Below are positions 8,178 to 16,229 of a stretch of 64,000 nucleotides of DNA, one piece after another. The DNA lies in the NCBI GenBank assembly GCA_963805295.1, contig CAWDTW010000034.1:62001-126000 (forward strand), in the 5' to 3' direction. Position numbers and translations under genes: made by a program. This stretch comes from Roseiarcus sp963805295 (GTDB taxonomy: Bacteria; Pseudomonadota; Alphaproteobacteria; Rhizobiales; Beijerinckiaceae). Within the stretch, counting starts at the first letter, position 1. Every line of letters begins with the position of its first letter. The notes beneath the pieces are model-generated. The model had not been told where the DNA came from and made no database searches. It saw only the letters and a list, made by a program, of their open reading frames with translations.

Positions 8178-8864
8178 TCAGGTCCCCAAAATGCCGCTGA
8201 CGGCGGCGACGATGGCCTCATACATATCTGCGTCAGACGTTTCCCGGCGGTATATGTAGCCGGCGGGGTTGGTGCGAGGAGCGAACAAGAAGCCGTCGCC
8301 ATAGCCCCGTTGCAAGCCCCACTTCCTTGCACCCAGAAGGCAGACGACGACCTGCTCGCGCAAGCGCGCGGCTGGAAAGAGGCGGTTGTGCGCCCAGTTT
8401 AACGTGACCTTCGACGAAGGCAGTGGGAGCAGCGCGCTGTCCTTAATCGGCGGGGGAGAAGAGTGGTAGGGGGCGATGTTCAGGAAGGCGACCTTATCGA
8501 CGATGTCCTGCCAATCGCCGTCCTGCCCATAGCCGAAATCCGCGGTGCGCTTCGTCCACCAGTCCCAGCATTCCTCCCAAGTCTGCTGATCCGGCAAGGG
8601 TTCCCTACCGCCCCGCGTGCGGGCTTGCCAGTCGCGTATAATGCTCACCGTCGGTTCGACCGAGTCCGCCGGGTTCCACCGACCCGGAGCTTTGAACAAC
8701 AACACGACCTTCGCTGTCAGGAGCGGCCCCATCCAACAGCCGGGGACGCCAGTCAGGTCAAAGCCATGGTCAATCCGGTTGAGGACGGCTGCATCTACCG
8801 GATGAACATAAGCATCAGTTGGCATCCTGGCCGCCGACCAGAACTCGAAGATGTCCTCCGGCAT
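8178..8864 (-). CDS. Hypothetical protein, weakly uracil-DNA-glycosylase-like
   Basis: A 228-residue protein of mixed composition that I do not firmly recognise. The order of blocks is suggestive of the uracil-DNA glycosylase superfamily: A-K-V-V-L-L-F-K-A-P-G near the N-terminus, a tryptophan-rich middle, K-V-A-F-L-N-I-A-P-Y, then Q-V-V-V-C-L-L-G-A-R. The catalytic motifs cannot be assigned with certainty. The ATG at 8864 is preferred because GCGGGG lies 8 bases upstream; the frame opens at 8897. The gene looks intact, unlike its neighbours. Confidence 0.5.
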   Translation of the reverse strand: MPEDIFEFWSAARMPTDAYVHPVDAAVLNRIDHGFDLTGVPGCWMGPLLTAKVVLLFKAPGRWNPADSVEPTVSIIRDWQARTRGGREPLPDQQTWEECWDWWTKRTADFGYGQDGDWQDIVDKVAFLNIAPYHSSPPPIKDSALLPLPSSKVTLNWAHNRLFPAARLREQVVVCLLGARKWGLQRGYGDGFLFAPRTNPAGYIYRRETSDADMYEAIVAAVSGILGT

Positions 8865-9031
8865 GGCAGGACCCCGCAGGCTAATCGGCCGGCGCATTGC
8901 GACTTGTGTCGCGCGAGAACCGTGCCTTAGTTTATCGACTAGAGTTCGGGTCTTGCAAGTTCACGGCCCTCACGAATACCGCCTTCGCGCCATCGTCATC
9001 CAACACGAGGTCCACGTTCAGGAAACGGATA

Positions 9032-9355
9032 ATGCCAAAGTCCAAACGTAACGCCTTAGCGGCAGTTGCAATCTCGATCTCGCTTGCGGGGTGTATGACC
9101 GCCGAGCAAATGGACCAAGAATGCCGTTCATACGGCTTCGTTTCGGGAACTCAGGGATACGCGCAATGCCGCATGGCTTTGGCCATGCAACAGCGGCAAG
9201 CTCGGATTGAGGCCGCCGATCAAATGGCGAGTGGCTTCGCAGCGGCCGGGGCGGCTTACTCCCACCCGGTGCAGGTGCCCATCCCTGCCGCACCAGTTGT
9301 CACGACCTGTACGGGCTACGGACCAACGCTTAGCTGCACAAGCCATCCACAATAA
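9032..9355 (+). CDS. Small putative lipoprotein
   Basis: A 107-residue product with a basic start (M-P-K-S-K-R), a hydrophobic stretch and the lipobox L-A-G-C at residues 19-22, so it is probably an anchored lipoprotein. The rest contains four cysteines, a Gln/Ala-rich helix and a proline-rich tail. The ATG at 9032 has AGGAAACGG just upstream. It ends only 3 bases before the IS1380 transposase start, so its native 3' end may have been replaced by the insertion. Confidence 0.65.
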   Translation: MPKSKRNALAAVAISISLAGCMTAEQMDQECRSYGFVSGTQGYAQCRMALAMQQRQARIEAADQMASGFAAAGAAYSHPVQVPIPAAPVVTTCTGYGPTLSCTSHPQ

Positions 9356-9358
9356 TTT

Positions 9359-10693
9359 ATGAACGATCCTATGTTGCCGTTGCCTGGGTTGTCACCTGTT
9401 TCGGGCAAGCGCGTCGAGGTCAAGTTTGACGGCGGCTTGCTGTCGTCGGATGGCGGCGTTCTGGCGTTGCGCGAGGTCGACCAGCGCCTTCGCGTCGCCG
9501 ATCGGCTCGCCGCCTGCATGGTGGACCGGCGCGCGCCCGATCAGATCACCCACAGCCTTGCCGACATCATCCGCTTTCGGCTGCTGATGATCGCGGCGGG
9601 CTATGAGGACGGCAACGACGCCAATTGCCTGCGGAGCGATCCGATGTTCAAGATGGCGCTCGATCTGAGCGTCGGATCGCGAACTGTGCTCGCAGTCGAC
9701 GATCTCGCGGTTGGAAAATCTGCCGGAGGTTCGCGCCCTGTTGCGGATGGGTCGCGCGATGGTCGATCTCTATTGCGAGTCCTTTACAAGGTTCCCAAAC
9801 GGATCACCCTCGACATCGACGACACGTTCGATGCGGTCCATGGCGGGCAGCAGTTGCGGTTGTTCAACGCGCATTACGACGAATACGGCTTTCAGCCCAT
9901 CGTCGTGTTCGACGGCGAGGGCCGCTTCGTCACTGCCGTGCTTCGTCCCGCCAAGCGGCCGAGCGGCAAGGAGATCAAACCCTTCCTCCGCCGGCTGTTG
10001 CGCGCGATCCGAGCCCATTGGCCGAACACTGAGATCTGCTGCGCGCCGACAGCCACTACTGCGGCCCCGAGGTTTCGACTGGTGTCGGGCGAGCGGCCTC
10101 GATTACATCCTCGGCGTCGCGCCGACTACGACGTTGCGCCGGCATGTCGAAAGTCTCGAAGCCAGTGTAAAGGCACGGTTCGAAGCCGCGCCCAGAGACG
10201 GCAAGCTTCGTCGTTTCAAAGAGTTCTTCGACGGCGCGCAAAGCTGGAGCCGGGTCGAGCGGATCATCGCCCGGGTCGAAGCGGGCGCGGAAGGATCAGC
10301 ACGCGCTTCGTCGTCACCAATCTGAACAAGCGCAACGCTCGCGTGCTCTACGAAGACGTCTATTGCCGGCGCGGCCAGGCCGAAAACCACATCAAATCCT
10401 GGAAGACGCATCTGGGGTCGGATCGCACCTCATGCACCAAGGCGACCGCCAATCAGTTTCGGCTTTTCCTGCACGCCGGCGCCTACTGGCTGATGTGGGG
10501 GCTGCGCGCATCGATGCCCAGGCGTTCGATGTGGCGCGTTGCCCAATTCGACACGTTGCGCCTGCGCCTCGTCAAGATCGCCGCCCGCGTCGTCGAGATG
10601 AAAACCATGATCCGCGTCCATCTGCCGACGTCATGCCCCGGCCAGGAAATCCTGCGTTTCGCCCTCCAGCGCATCCCGCGCCTCGTCACTTGA
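9359..10693 (+). pseudogene. IS1380-family transposase, frameshifted
   Basis: A DDE transposase of the IS1380 group: the start with L-L-S-S-D-G-G-V-L-A-L-R-E, D-I-D-D-T-F-D-A-V-H-G-G-Q-Q (first catalytic Asp), then R-G-Q-A-E-N-H-I-K (Glu region). The main frame runs through but is wrong in two stretches. The true sequence E-N-L-P-E-V-R-A-L-L-R and, later, D-W-C-R-A-S-G-L-D-Y-I-L lie in the second frame. At least four single-base deletions and a small gap are needed to rebuild it, so it is inactive. Inverted repeats were not identified. Confidence 0.85.
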
Positions 10694-10828
10694 AACACGG
10701 GGCGTGAACGTCCCCGAACGTCAAACCCATCCCTTCAACCCGCAAACCCCTCCACCCGTTTCAGGCCCAAAGCCGGAGACGATGCCGCGCGTCCGCGAGC
10801 AAGCGCGGTTCGAAAAATCACCAGAACG

Positions 10829-11048
10829 GGCGAAAGTCAGGCGCTGAAAGGGCTAGCTGACCGAGTTTTGGCGGATCGCGGGGACGCAAGTGCACAAGAC
10901 AAGCTCGGCTACATGTACGCCAATGGGCAAGGTGTTCCGCAGGATTATGAAGAGGCCGTCAAATGGGCCCGCCTGGCGGCCGATCAGGGGCTCGCTGATG
11001 CGCAGGCTGGCATTGGCCTCTTGTACGCCTCAGGGCATGGCGTGCCGC
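10829..11048 (+). pseudogene. Sel1-repeat protein fragment
   Basis: About 70 codons containing one complete and one partial Sel1 repeat: A-Q-D-K-L-G-Y-M-Y-A-N-G-Q-G-V-P-Q-D-Y then A-x-W-A-R-L-A-A-D-Q-G-L-A-D-A-Q-A and a second L-L-Y-A-S-G-H-G-V-P-Q. No start codon, signal peptide or remaining repeats are present. It begins beside the IS1380 copy and ends just before transposon-end-like repeats, so both sides are rearranged. Confidence 0.7.
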
Positions 11049-11114
11049 AATCGTCCATCGCGGTGCTGACCGATCAGCGCCGGGCCCGAAGATGAACTGT
11101 TCGTAACACAAAGG

Positions 11115-11187
11115 TCAGGCGAGCGTCGTTGTTTTGTCAGGCCAAAAACCACATACTTCAGGCCAAAATCAAATATGTCAGGTCGAA
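11115..11187 (+). repeat. Phased TCAGG repeats, possible transposon end
   Basis: Four copies of a TCAGG(C/T)C-type motif begin at 11115, 11137, 11158 and 11178, spaced 22, 21 and 20 bases, two helical turns apart. The best two share TCAGGCCAAAA. They abut the point at which an opposing phage-like gene loses its similarity. Regular arrays of this kind are transposase-binding sites in Tn7- and Tn552-type ends. A diverged copy in the same orientation lies at 11617-11720. Confidence 0.5.
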
Positions 11188-11333
11188 TTAACACCGGGCT
11201 GAAGCCCAGCCGTCCCTCGCCGGCCCACGCCATCGCCGTATGCGCCAAGGCTGTGGAGCGCGAACTCGGGCTCCACGTCCGAAGTCTCGTAATCCATCGC
11301 GCACAGCTGGGCGTCATCCCAGGTCCAGCTCAC
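11174..11333 (-). pseudogene. Truncated phage/plasmid gene, 5' fragment
   Basis: A GTG start at 11333 overlaps the stop of the upstream 77-residue gene (GTGA), so the pair was translationally coupled. The first 30 residues include W-T-W-D-D-A-Q-L-C-A-M-D-Y-E-T-S, reminiscent of the first exonuclease motif of phage DNA polymerases. The rest looks altered, and the frame stops inside the phased repeats at 11176. Identity is uncertain. Confidence 0.35.
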
Positions 11334-11563
11334 GCGATCAGCTCGCGCGCGGCGGCCTTCGCCATCTTCAGGTGAAGGTTGAGATTGACAGCGTGGAGAT
11401 GCTCCCCTCGGCGATCATCTCGCGCCGGCCAGCGGAACTCTGACCCCCATTTCGTGAATGTAAGACGAGACGGCACAAGCGATGCGCAGTTGCCGAAGCC
11501 GGGCACGGCCCAGCGGCGCACGCCGCGGTGACGGCGCGCGAGGCGCAATAGTTTCGTGTTCAT
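11330..11563 (-). CDS. Small hypothetical protein, phage-like
   Basis: A 77-residue basic protein beginning M-N-T-K-L-L-R-L and ending in a helical segment (H-L-H-A-V-N-L-N-L-H-L-K-M-A-K). AGGGA lies 9 bases before the ATG. Its stop overlaps the start of the next gene, as in phage and plasmid operons. The function is not recognised. It is the only intact frame between the two transposon-end-like repeats. Confidence 0.45.
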   Translation of the reverse strand: MNTKLLRLARRHRGVRRWAVPGFGNCASLVPSRLTFTKWGSEFRWPARDDRRGEHLHAVNLNLHLKMAKAAARELIA

Positions 11564-11616
11564 TGATCTGATCCCTAATTCAGTGACGTTGGGTCACTAG
11601 CCCCAAGTCGAGCCCA

Positions 11617-11720
11617 TTCGTTACAAAACGGTAAGGTGGGCGTCTTGCCATTTGCGGCCACAATCGTTGTATTTCGGGCCAAATTCTCCGGTTGGGCGAC
11701 GTTAGAAGGGCCAAACTGGT
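11617..11720 (+). repeat. Second copy of phased GGCC repeats
   Basis: From TTCGTTACA onward this block aligns, in the same orientation, with the sequence from TTCGTAACA at about 11102. Repeated TTGCGGCCACAA, TTCGGGCCAAA and AAGGGCCAAA units match the TCAGGCCAAAA units of the first array. Both arrays lie on the same strand, so they are not the two inverted ends of one element but two similar ends. Confidence 0.4.
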
Positions 11721-11837
11721 TGACACCGCAAACCTGAGACTGTCAATTGGCACCGTCTCGAATGACCAACCGTCGCTGATCCCTCGGTCGGCCGTGAGGC
11801 CACCTTGGGGCTGGGCTGGTCCCCCAGCCCCTTTTTT
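11720..11837 (+). ncRNA. Candidate small RNA with its own promoter and terminator
   Basis: TTGACA (11720) and TCAATT (11743) are 17 bases apart and could be a sigma70 promoter. About 60 bases after the predicted start comes a strong intrinsic terminator. No frame between them looks coding. The predicted RNA (about 11755-11837) also contains a small CCTC...GAGG hairpin. The size and layout resemble antisense RNAs that control plasmid replication, but no repC or other target gene is visible. Confidence 0.4.
11807..11837 (+). terminator. Rho-independent terminator
   Basis: A 9-bp stem GGGGCTGGG / CCCAGCCCC with a 7-base loop is followed directly by six T residues. It is the strongest intrinsic terminator I found in the window. 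It reads on the + strand, and no + strand protein gene lies before it. Confidence 0.85.
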
Positions 11838-11908
11838 ATGCCTAGTAAACATTCATCCGCTGCCGGCCTCGTCGGCGACTGAGATCGTTGCCGGCGGCAA
11901 GCACACCG

Positions 11909-12045
11909 TTATCCAACCCTACGCCACGGCGCACGGAACCCTTCAGCGCCGCGCCAGTCACGTCTGCGCTCAAACCCGATCCGACGTAGCGCCGCGCCAA
12001 GTTCTCCCGGATGGCAGTTGCCGCGCCTACGGCCCTTCAGGGAGG
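11909..12045 (-). pseudogene. Winged-helix-like module A fragment, copy 2
   Basis: Matches the fragment at 7865-8010: G-N-C-H-P-G-E-L-G-A-A-L-R-R and G-F-E-R-R-R-D-W-R-G, ending with a TAA at 11909-11911. The order of modules A and B relative to each other is reversed compared with the first copy, so the pieces moved separately. Confidence 0.45.
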
Positions 12046-12131
12046 CCTGCAAGGCCGCGAACGACAGACCTTCGCGCATCACGTATTGACAGGAAGTCTT
12101 CGCCCCCTAAGCTGTGTGGGAGGAGCCCCCC

Positions 12132-12419
12132 ATGCTGCGTCTTTCTCTGTCCAAGGCGACTTTGCTGGCTGCCTTTGGCGCTCTTCAGATCGCCGACGTG
12201 ATCACCACCAAGCGGGTGCTCGACAACGGCGGGTGGGAGGCGAACCCCCTCAGCGTCTTGGCCATGACGCTCCTCGGGACCTATTGGCCGATCCCCAAGC
12301 TCGCCCTGATGGCCGTGTGCGTGGCCTACATGATCCGGTGGAAGCCGAGATATGTGGCCCCGTTTGTGGCACTGATGGGCCTCGTCGTTGCTAACAATGC
12401 CTTGTGGGCCTATTCATGA
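12132..12419 (+). CDS. Small membrane protein, DUF5658-like
   Basis: A 95-residue protein with three predicted membrane helices. The sequence A-D-V-I-T-T-K-R-V-L then G-G-W-E-A-N-P-L is the pattern of the DUF5658 family: a helix with D-x-x-T-T followed by G-x-E-x-N-P-L. Function is unknown; such genes are common on phages, plasmids and islands. The ATG at 12132 has GGGAGGAG 8 bases upstream. Its stop overlaps the start of a 32-residue frame. Confidence 0.65.
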   Translation: MLRLSLSKATLLAAFGALQIADVITTKRVLDNGGWEANPLSVLAMTLLGTYWPIPKLALMAVCVAYMIRWKPRYVAPFVALMGLVVANNALWAYS

Positions 12420-14468
12420 GCGCAAACGACCGCAAGCTCGGGGACCACCGTCGCCGACAAGTGTCACGGCTGAGCGCGGAACGGGCGATCTGCGCCCTGT
12501 CGGCAAACCTCTAATCCACACATCGCGGCGGCACCCAATAGCGGTGATACTGGCCTGACGTGCTCCATATGCGTTTGCGCCGCCAGCCCAGCTCAAGGAG
12601 CACCGGGCTGATGTATTTGCCCTACGTCTTGAGGGCTGCCTCGAACTCGGACATCGAAAAACGGCGGTCGCGGGAAACGGCCGGCATACCGCGATACCAG
12701 CTTGTGAAGCGAACGTGCAGGGTTGATTGTCGAGAGGGCTGCGCCCGCTGCGCACAGGCTTGCTAAACGTCCTCGCAGCACGTTCCTCTCGATACGACAG
12801 ATGCTGATAAAAGTCGGCCCAACCACTGAAGGGGCGTTTCTCTTTGGCCGAATGATCGGTAGACCAAATTTCATAGAGTGCTCCCGCAGCGTCGATGCCC
12901 CAGCGCAAATCTAAAAGACCCTGAGTTAGCACCGCGACTGCCGGCCGGTCGTGCATCGCGGCCAAAGCGCTCGCATATATCCTTGAATACCCCATTGCGG
13001 CGTCAGGCGGCATTGGACCGCGCCGTCCACCAGCAAGATAACTGGCTCGTGCAGCTGCGTGATCGTTCAGGTCACGCTCCAAAAGCAAGCGCAGAGGGCC
13101 GGCCAAATTCGCATCCGGCAGACGTTCGGCCGCACGCGCGACTTCCGAGGATGCATGACGGACCGTGTTCGGCTCAGCTAGCAACGTTGCAATCCAATGA
13201 TCTATGGCGGAGCGCAGGCTGGCGCGGTGGGTGATATTGATTGGCAGCCTCGAACTTCCATCGTCGCCGCCATGACGGGCGAGCAGATCGGCCAACAAGC
13301 CGATCCGCCGCGGGTTGCTAGTCTGAGCCCGCGCCAACAGTACCGGCACGAAAACGTCTTGCCGGGTAGCGGCAATTGCGCCGTCAAGACGCTTCTTCGC
13401 ATTCCAAATCCGTTGATCATTGCGAGGGCCCAAGGCGTCCATCTGATCGTCGATTGCAAAGAGCTGGGCGAACAGCGCGGAGACCGTGACCGGCCCAATT
13501 ACGGCAGCGGCCGCATTAAGACGACGTTCCGGCGTCGATGGATCGAGTGCGACATCAGCCACAGGCCCGCTGTCGATGATTGGGGCATCCTTGAGATAGT
13601 CGCGGATGCGATAGGGCAGCGGCAAGTCGCTTGCGATTCGCGCAATGAGACCCGCCGCAACAGAGCCAGGAAATTCCGGGAAAGCGTGTGCGATGGCATG
13701 CTCGATATTGGCCAGATCTGCCCTTCCGAGCAGCGCAGCGATGCGAGCCTCGGCATCGGCCGGCTTCTCATCGACTATTCGGGCAAGCAGACGCATAGGC
13801 TCGACTTCCGCGGCGCGCGCAGCCTCTCGTTCTGCCGCAAGTTGCCCATCAAGTTGCGGATCGGTTAGACGAAAGGGGTAACCAGTTTTTCCGAGCGCTT
13901 TCCACACGGCATCCGGCGCTCCTCGCATGATGCGGTTCACATGCCGGTCGCCGCGCCGGAACGCGAGCAATTCGACAACGGCAACAATGACATCCGGGTC
14001 CTGGTCCTCCGCCGCGAGCGTTGTCGCCAGCTGCATTCCATCGAAGCCGCTGTTGCTGGCGATTTCGGAAAGAGCAAGTTTGCGCTGAGGCGCGGGCAAA
14101 GCAAGCAGGCCAGATTCGCGTCCAGGACCCAGCACGCCTGGACGGAAAGGATCAAATGCCCGAAAGGTCGCAAGCTGAATCTGATCATCTTTGTTAGACA
14201 CAAGCGGCCAAACGTAACTGGCGAATTCGGGCTTGCCGGAAGCGATCATGAAACGTACCGCGCGGTCGACAGTTCCAGGCCTGTGCCAGCGTGAAACAAA
14301 GCGCAGGACACGTGCGCGCAACAGCGACCAGACGCGGTCCGCGGCGCGGTCCAGCATTGTGCCCGCCAGGATCGGGTCGGTACCGAGCGTCACCTCAATT
14401 GCTGCCGCAACCGCATGCGCCCCGGTCTCGTTAGTACGAGCGAGCCGATCGCAAGCGAAAAGGATCAA
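12414..14468 (-). CDS. HEAT-like C-terminal part of the NACHT protein
   Basis: A long helical frame that continues the NACHT gene. It opens at a TTG inside the upstream stop region, and the natural junction W-E-E-L-I-L-F-A-C-D-R-L is restored by adding one G at about 14472. About 570 codons show alternating amphipathic helices of HEAT/ARM type, the usual sensor end of bacterial NACHT and STAND proteins. Beyond about 12745 the frame runs out of register through winged-helix module B and is not native. So the protein is broken once in the middle and shortened at the end. Translation from the TTG (GGAGGAG upstream) as a separate subunit cannot be excluded. Confidence 0.7.
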   Translation of the reverse strand: MILFACDRLARTNETGAHAVAAAIEVTLGTDPILAGTMLDRAADRVWSLLRARVLRFVSRWHRPGTVDRAVRFMIASGKPEFASYVWPLVSNKDDQIQLATFRAFDPFRPGVLGPGRESGLLALPAPQRKLALSEIASNSGFDGMQLATTLAAEDQDPDVIVAVVELLAFRRGDRHVNRIMRGAPDAVWKALGKTGYPFRLTDPQLDGQLAAEREAARAAEVEPMRLLARIVDEKPADAEARIAALLGRADLANIEHAIAHAFPEFPGSVAAGLIARIASDLPLPYRIRDYLKDAPIIDSGPVADVALDPSTPERRLNAAAAVIGPVTVSALFAQLFAIDDQMDALGPRNDQRIWNAKKRLDGAIAATRQDVFVPVLLARAQTSNPRRIGLLADLLARHGGDDGSSRLPINITHRASLRSAIDHWIATLLAEPNTVRHASSEVARAAERLPDANLAGPLRLLLERDLNDHAAARASYLAGGRRGPMPPDAAMGYSRIYASALAAMHDRPAVAVLTQGLLDLRWGIDAAGALYEIWSTDHSAKEKRPFSGWADFYQHLSYREERAARTFSKPVRSGRSPLDNQPCTFASQAGIAVCRPFPATAVFRCPSSRQPSRRRANTSARCSLSWAGGANAYGARQASITAIGCRRDVWIRGLPTGRRSPVPRSAVTLVGDGGPRACGRLRS
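12416..12514 (+). CDS. 32-residue ORF coupled to the membrane protein
   Basis: The ATG overlaps the upstream stop (ATGA), and the frame encodes a short, strongly basic peptide beginning M-S-A-N-D-R-K. The overlap suggests translational coupling, but there is no other evidence that it is real. Confidence 0.3.
   Translation: MSANDRKLGDHRRRQVSRLSAERAICALSANL
12511..12745 (-). pseudogene. Winged-helix-like module B, copy 2 (stop codon inside)
   Basis: Aligned with 7626-7850 over the whole core (R-D-R-R-F-S-M-S-E-F-E, L-L-E-L-G-W-R-R-K-R-I-W-S-T, Y-W-V-P-P). A TAG replaces the Gln codon present in copy 1 (A-L-K-T-stop-G-K). It lies exactly where the HEAT-repeat protein loses its own frame, so recombination into this module truncated that gene. 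Confidence 0.6.
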
Positions 14469-16129
14469 CTCCTCCAGCTCGGCCAGTTCAGAATGTCTTC
14501 TCGCAGTCGCCTTTGGGCATTCGCATCGCCAGCGGCAGCATTCAACATCACCTTCTCGACTTCATCAGCGGCATACCACTCTTGGAAGAGCTGATGCTGG
14601 AATGAGACCGCGCCGTCGGTCCCAGCCGAGCGCACCAGCAGGTGTGCGCCGACCAAACTGTTGACTACGTCACGTGGATTAAGAGTGCCGCCGATTTGAC
14701 CCTCCGCACAGAGCAGTTGAACGATGTTTGAGATCGTGCGTCTGGCATTGCTGTCCGAGATCACGGTGTTAGCTGCGCGGTTCGCCTCAACGGCGAGACC
14801 CACCAGCATCGTTGCGTGCTGGCCCAGCGTGTCCCGCTCCAATACCTCGATCTTGTCAGGCACCGATTCATTTTGCTGCACGAACATGCGCAGCACCGCT
14901 TCCTTGGTTTCCGGAAAGTCTGCCCCGGACGGCAATGTAAGCAAGGCGCTCAGGTAAAGCGGGATGCCCATAAGCTCGCTAACGCCACCGGTCCGCCATG
15001 CGCGGTCTACGAGATCTTCGCCGTCCTGCCCCCGGACAGCGCGCGCAAGCTCGATTTGCTGACCTAGAGAAAGTGGCTCGATAGCGATGGTCGCTCCCGT
15101 GACAGACGGAGCCGGGAGCCGGGTGGTGATTACAAGGCCGAGCAATGGATAATCGCGCTGCAGAGCGTTGATGTCGCGCGTTGCGCGCAGACGAGCTTGG
15201 GGCGTCAGCTCGTTCCAGCCGTCAAGCAGCAGTGCGAGCCGCCCGTGATATCCAAGCTGCATGAGATGCTGCCGTCGAAAGGCGCTAAACGCGCTACGCC
15301 GCAAAATGAAATCAAAGAAGTCATCGTCTCGGTCCGACCATTCGCCGAGCGGCACAAGCAGAGGCACGGGGCCATCCCTATCGAGCATGCATTCCGCGAG
15401 CTGTACAACCGTAGTTGACTTGCCCATGCCGCCGGGCGCCACGACGGACACAGGCTCTGCAAGCGCCATCAGCCGCGCAACACCATCGAGGGTCACATTG
15501 GGAGCGACGCTGCCCTGAAGCCGAAGCGTGAGCGCCAATGTACGCGCGGGCCTGCCTCGCGCAGCCCGAAAAGCGGTGACGTCGGTTCTCGAAACCGCCC
15601 GCAGGCGGGCACCCACTGCATCGACTGCGTCGCTGCTAGGAAGGCTAAGGCCGCTCAAAAACTGCTCGTCAGCGTCGTCGGGCGTGGCGGACGGCCTGAG
15701 AGCGCCGAGCGGGCGTCCGCTGACGGTTGCCTCAAGCGCGCGCTGAACGGCGTCTTTTTTCCACTGGTGCAGCAGTGAGACCGTGTAGCGGTTTTCGTCC
15801 GAATCGATGAGCTTTGAGCAGCTTTGGCACAGCCAGATTCCGTTTGCGCCGCTGCTTCGCTCGGCCGGCTTCATATCGGCGTCGTAGCGCGGCCCCCCAC
15901 GTGAAGCGGCAGCGATATGCGCGCCGACGCCGACGTTGATCGTTCCGTCCTCACTAAGCGCTGGGCCCGAGGTCGAACTCACACACGCCGGGTTGGAGCA
16001 GTGAAAGCCCACCCTAGCTGCAAGGACGCGAAGTGTTGCTTTTGAAAATTCGTCACGCACTGGAGTGTATCGTGGGCCTCTGCCGCTTATCCGCGGTTTC
16101 CTTCGTACTATATACGGCGCGGCCGGCAT
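14465..16129 (-). CDS. HNH-like/NACHT NTPase, candidate anti-phage protein
   Basis: A 554-residue product with two domains. Residues 40-125 form an HNH-like zinc domain: C44-x4-C49, A-H-I at 70-72, N97, and L-C-x2-C at 100-104. Residues 222-520 are a NACHT-type NTPase: Walker A A-P-G-G-M-G-K-S-T-T (231-240), Walker B L-L-L-D-G-W-N-E (300-307), the V-I-T-T-R sensor (333-337), and the winged-helix end Q-H-Q-L-F-Q-E-W-Y-A-A. NACHT proteins with an N-terminal effector and C-terminal repeats act in bacterial phage defence. The repeats follow in the -1 frame. The start is uncertain (ATG 16129 or GTG 16060). It sits just downstream of a satellite-type primase-helicase. Confidence 0.82.
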   Translation of the reverse strand: MPAAPYIVRRKPRISGRGPRYTPVRDEFSKATLRVLAARVGFHCSNPACVSSTSGPALSEDGTINVGVGAHIAAASRGGPRYDADMKPAERSSGANGIWLCQSCSKLIDSDENRYTVSLLHQWKKDAVQRALEATVSGRPLGALRPSATPDDADEQFLSGLSLPSSDAVDAVGARLRAVSRTDVTAFRAARGRPARTLALTLRLQGSVAPNVTLDGVARLMALAEPVSVVAPGGMGKSTTVVQLAECMLDRDGPVPLLVPLGEWSDRDDDFFDFILRRSAFSAFRRQHLMQLGYHGRLALLLDGWNELTPQARLRATRDINALQRDYPLLGLVITTRLPAPSVTGATIAIEPLSLGQQIELARAVRGQDGEDLVDRAWRTGGVSELMGIPLYLSALLTLPSGADFPETKEAVLRMFVQQNESVPDKIEVLERDTLGQHATMLVGLAVEANRAANTVISDSNARRTISNIVQLLCAEGQIGGTLNPRDVVNSLVGAHLLVRSAGTDGAVSFQHQLFQEWYAADEVEKVMLNAAAGDANAQRRLREDILNWPSWRS

Positions 16130-16229
16130 ACCAGGACGGGTTGTCGCGATCTAATCGTGACAGCTCGGTCCTGCGGGCTCGGGAAATGTCCTCTTATGGG
16201 CGGGTCGATGGTCATCGGGCACCGCCGAA

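Noticed and set aside
14460..14490. Programmed -1 ribosomal frameshift in the NACHT gene
   Set aside because: No X-XXY-YYZ slippery heptamer or evident downstream structure at the junction; a lost base or a coupled start is simpler.
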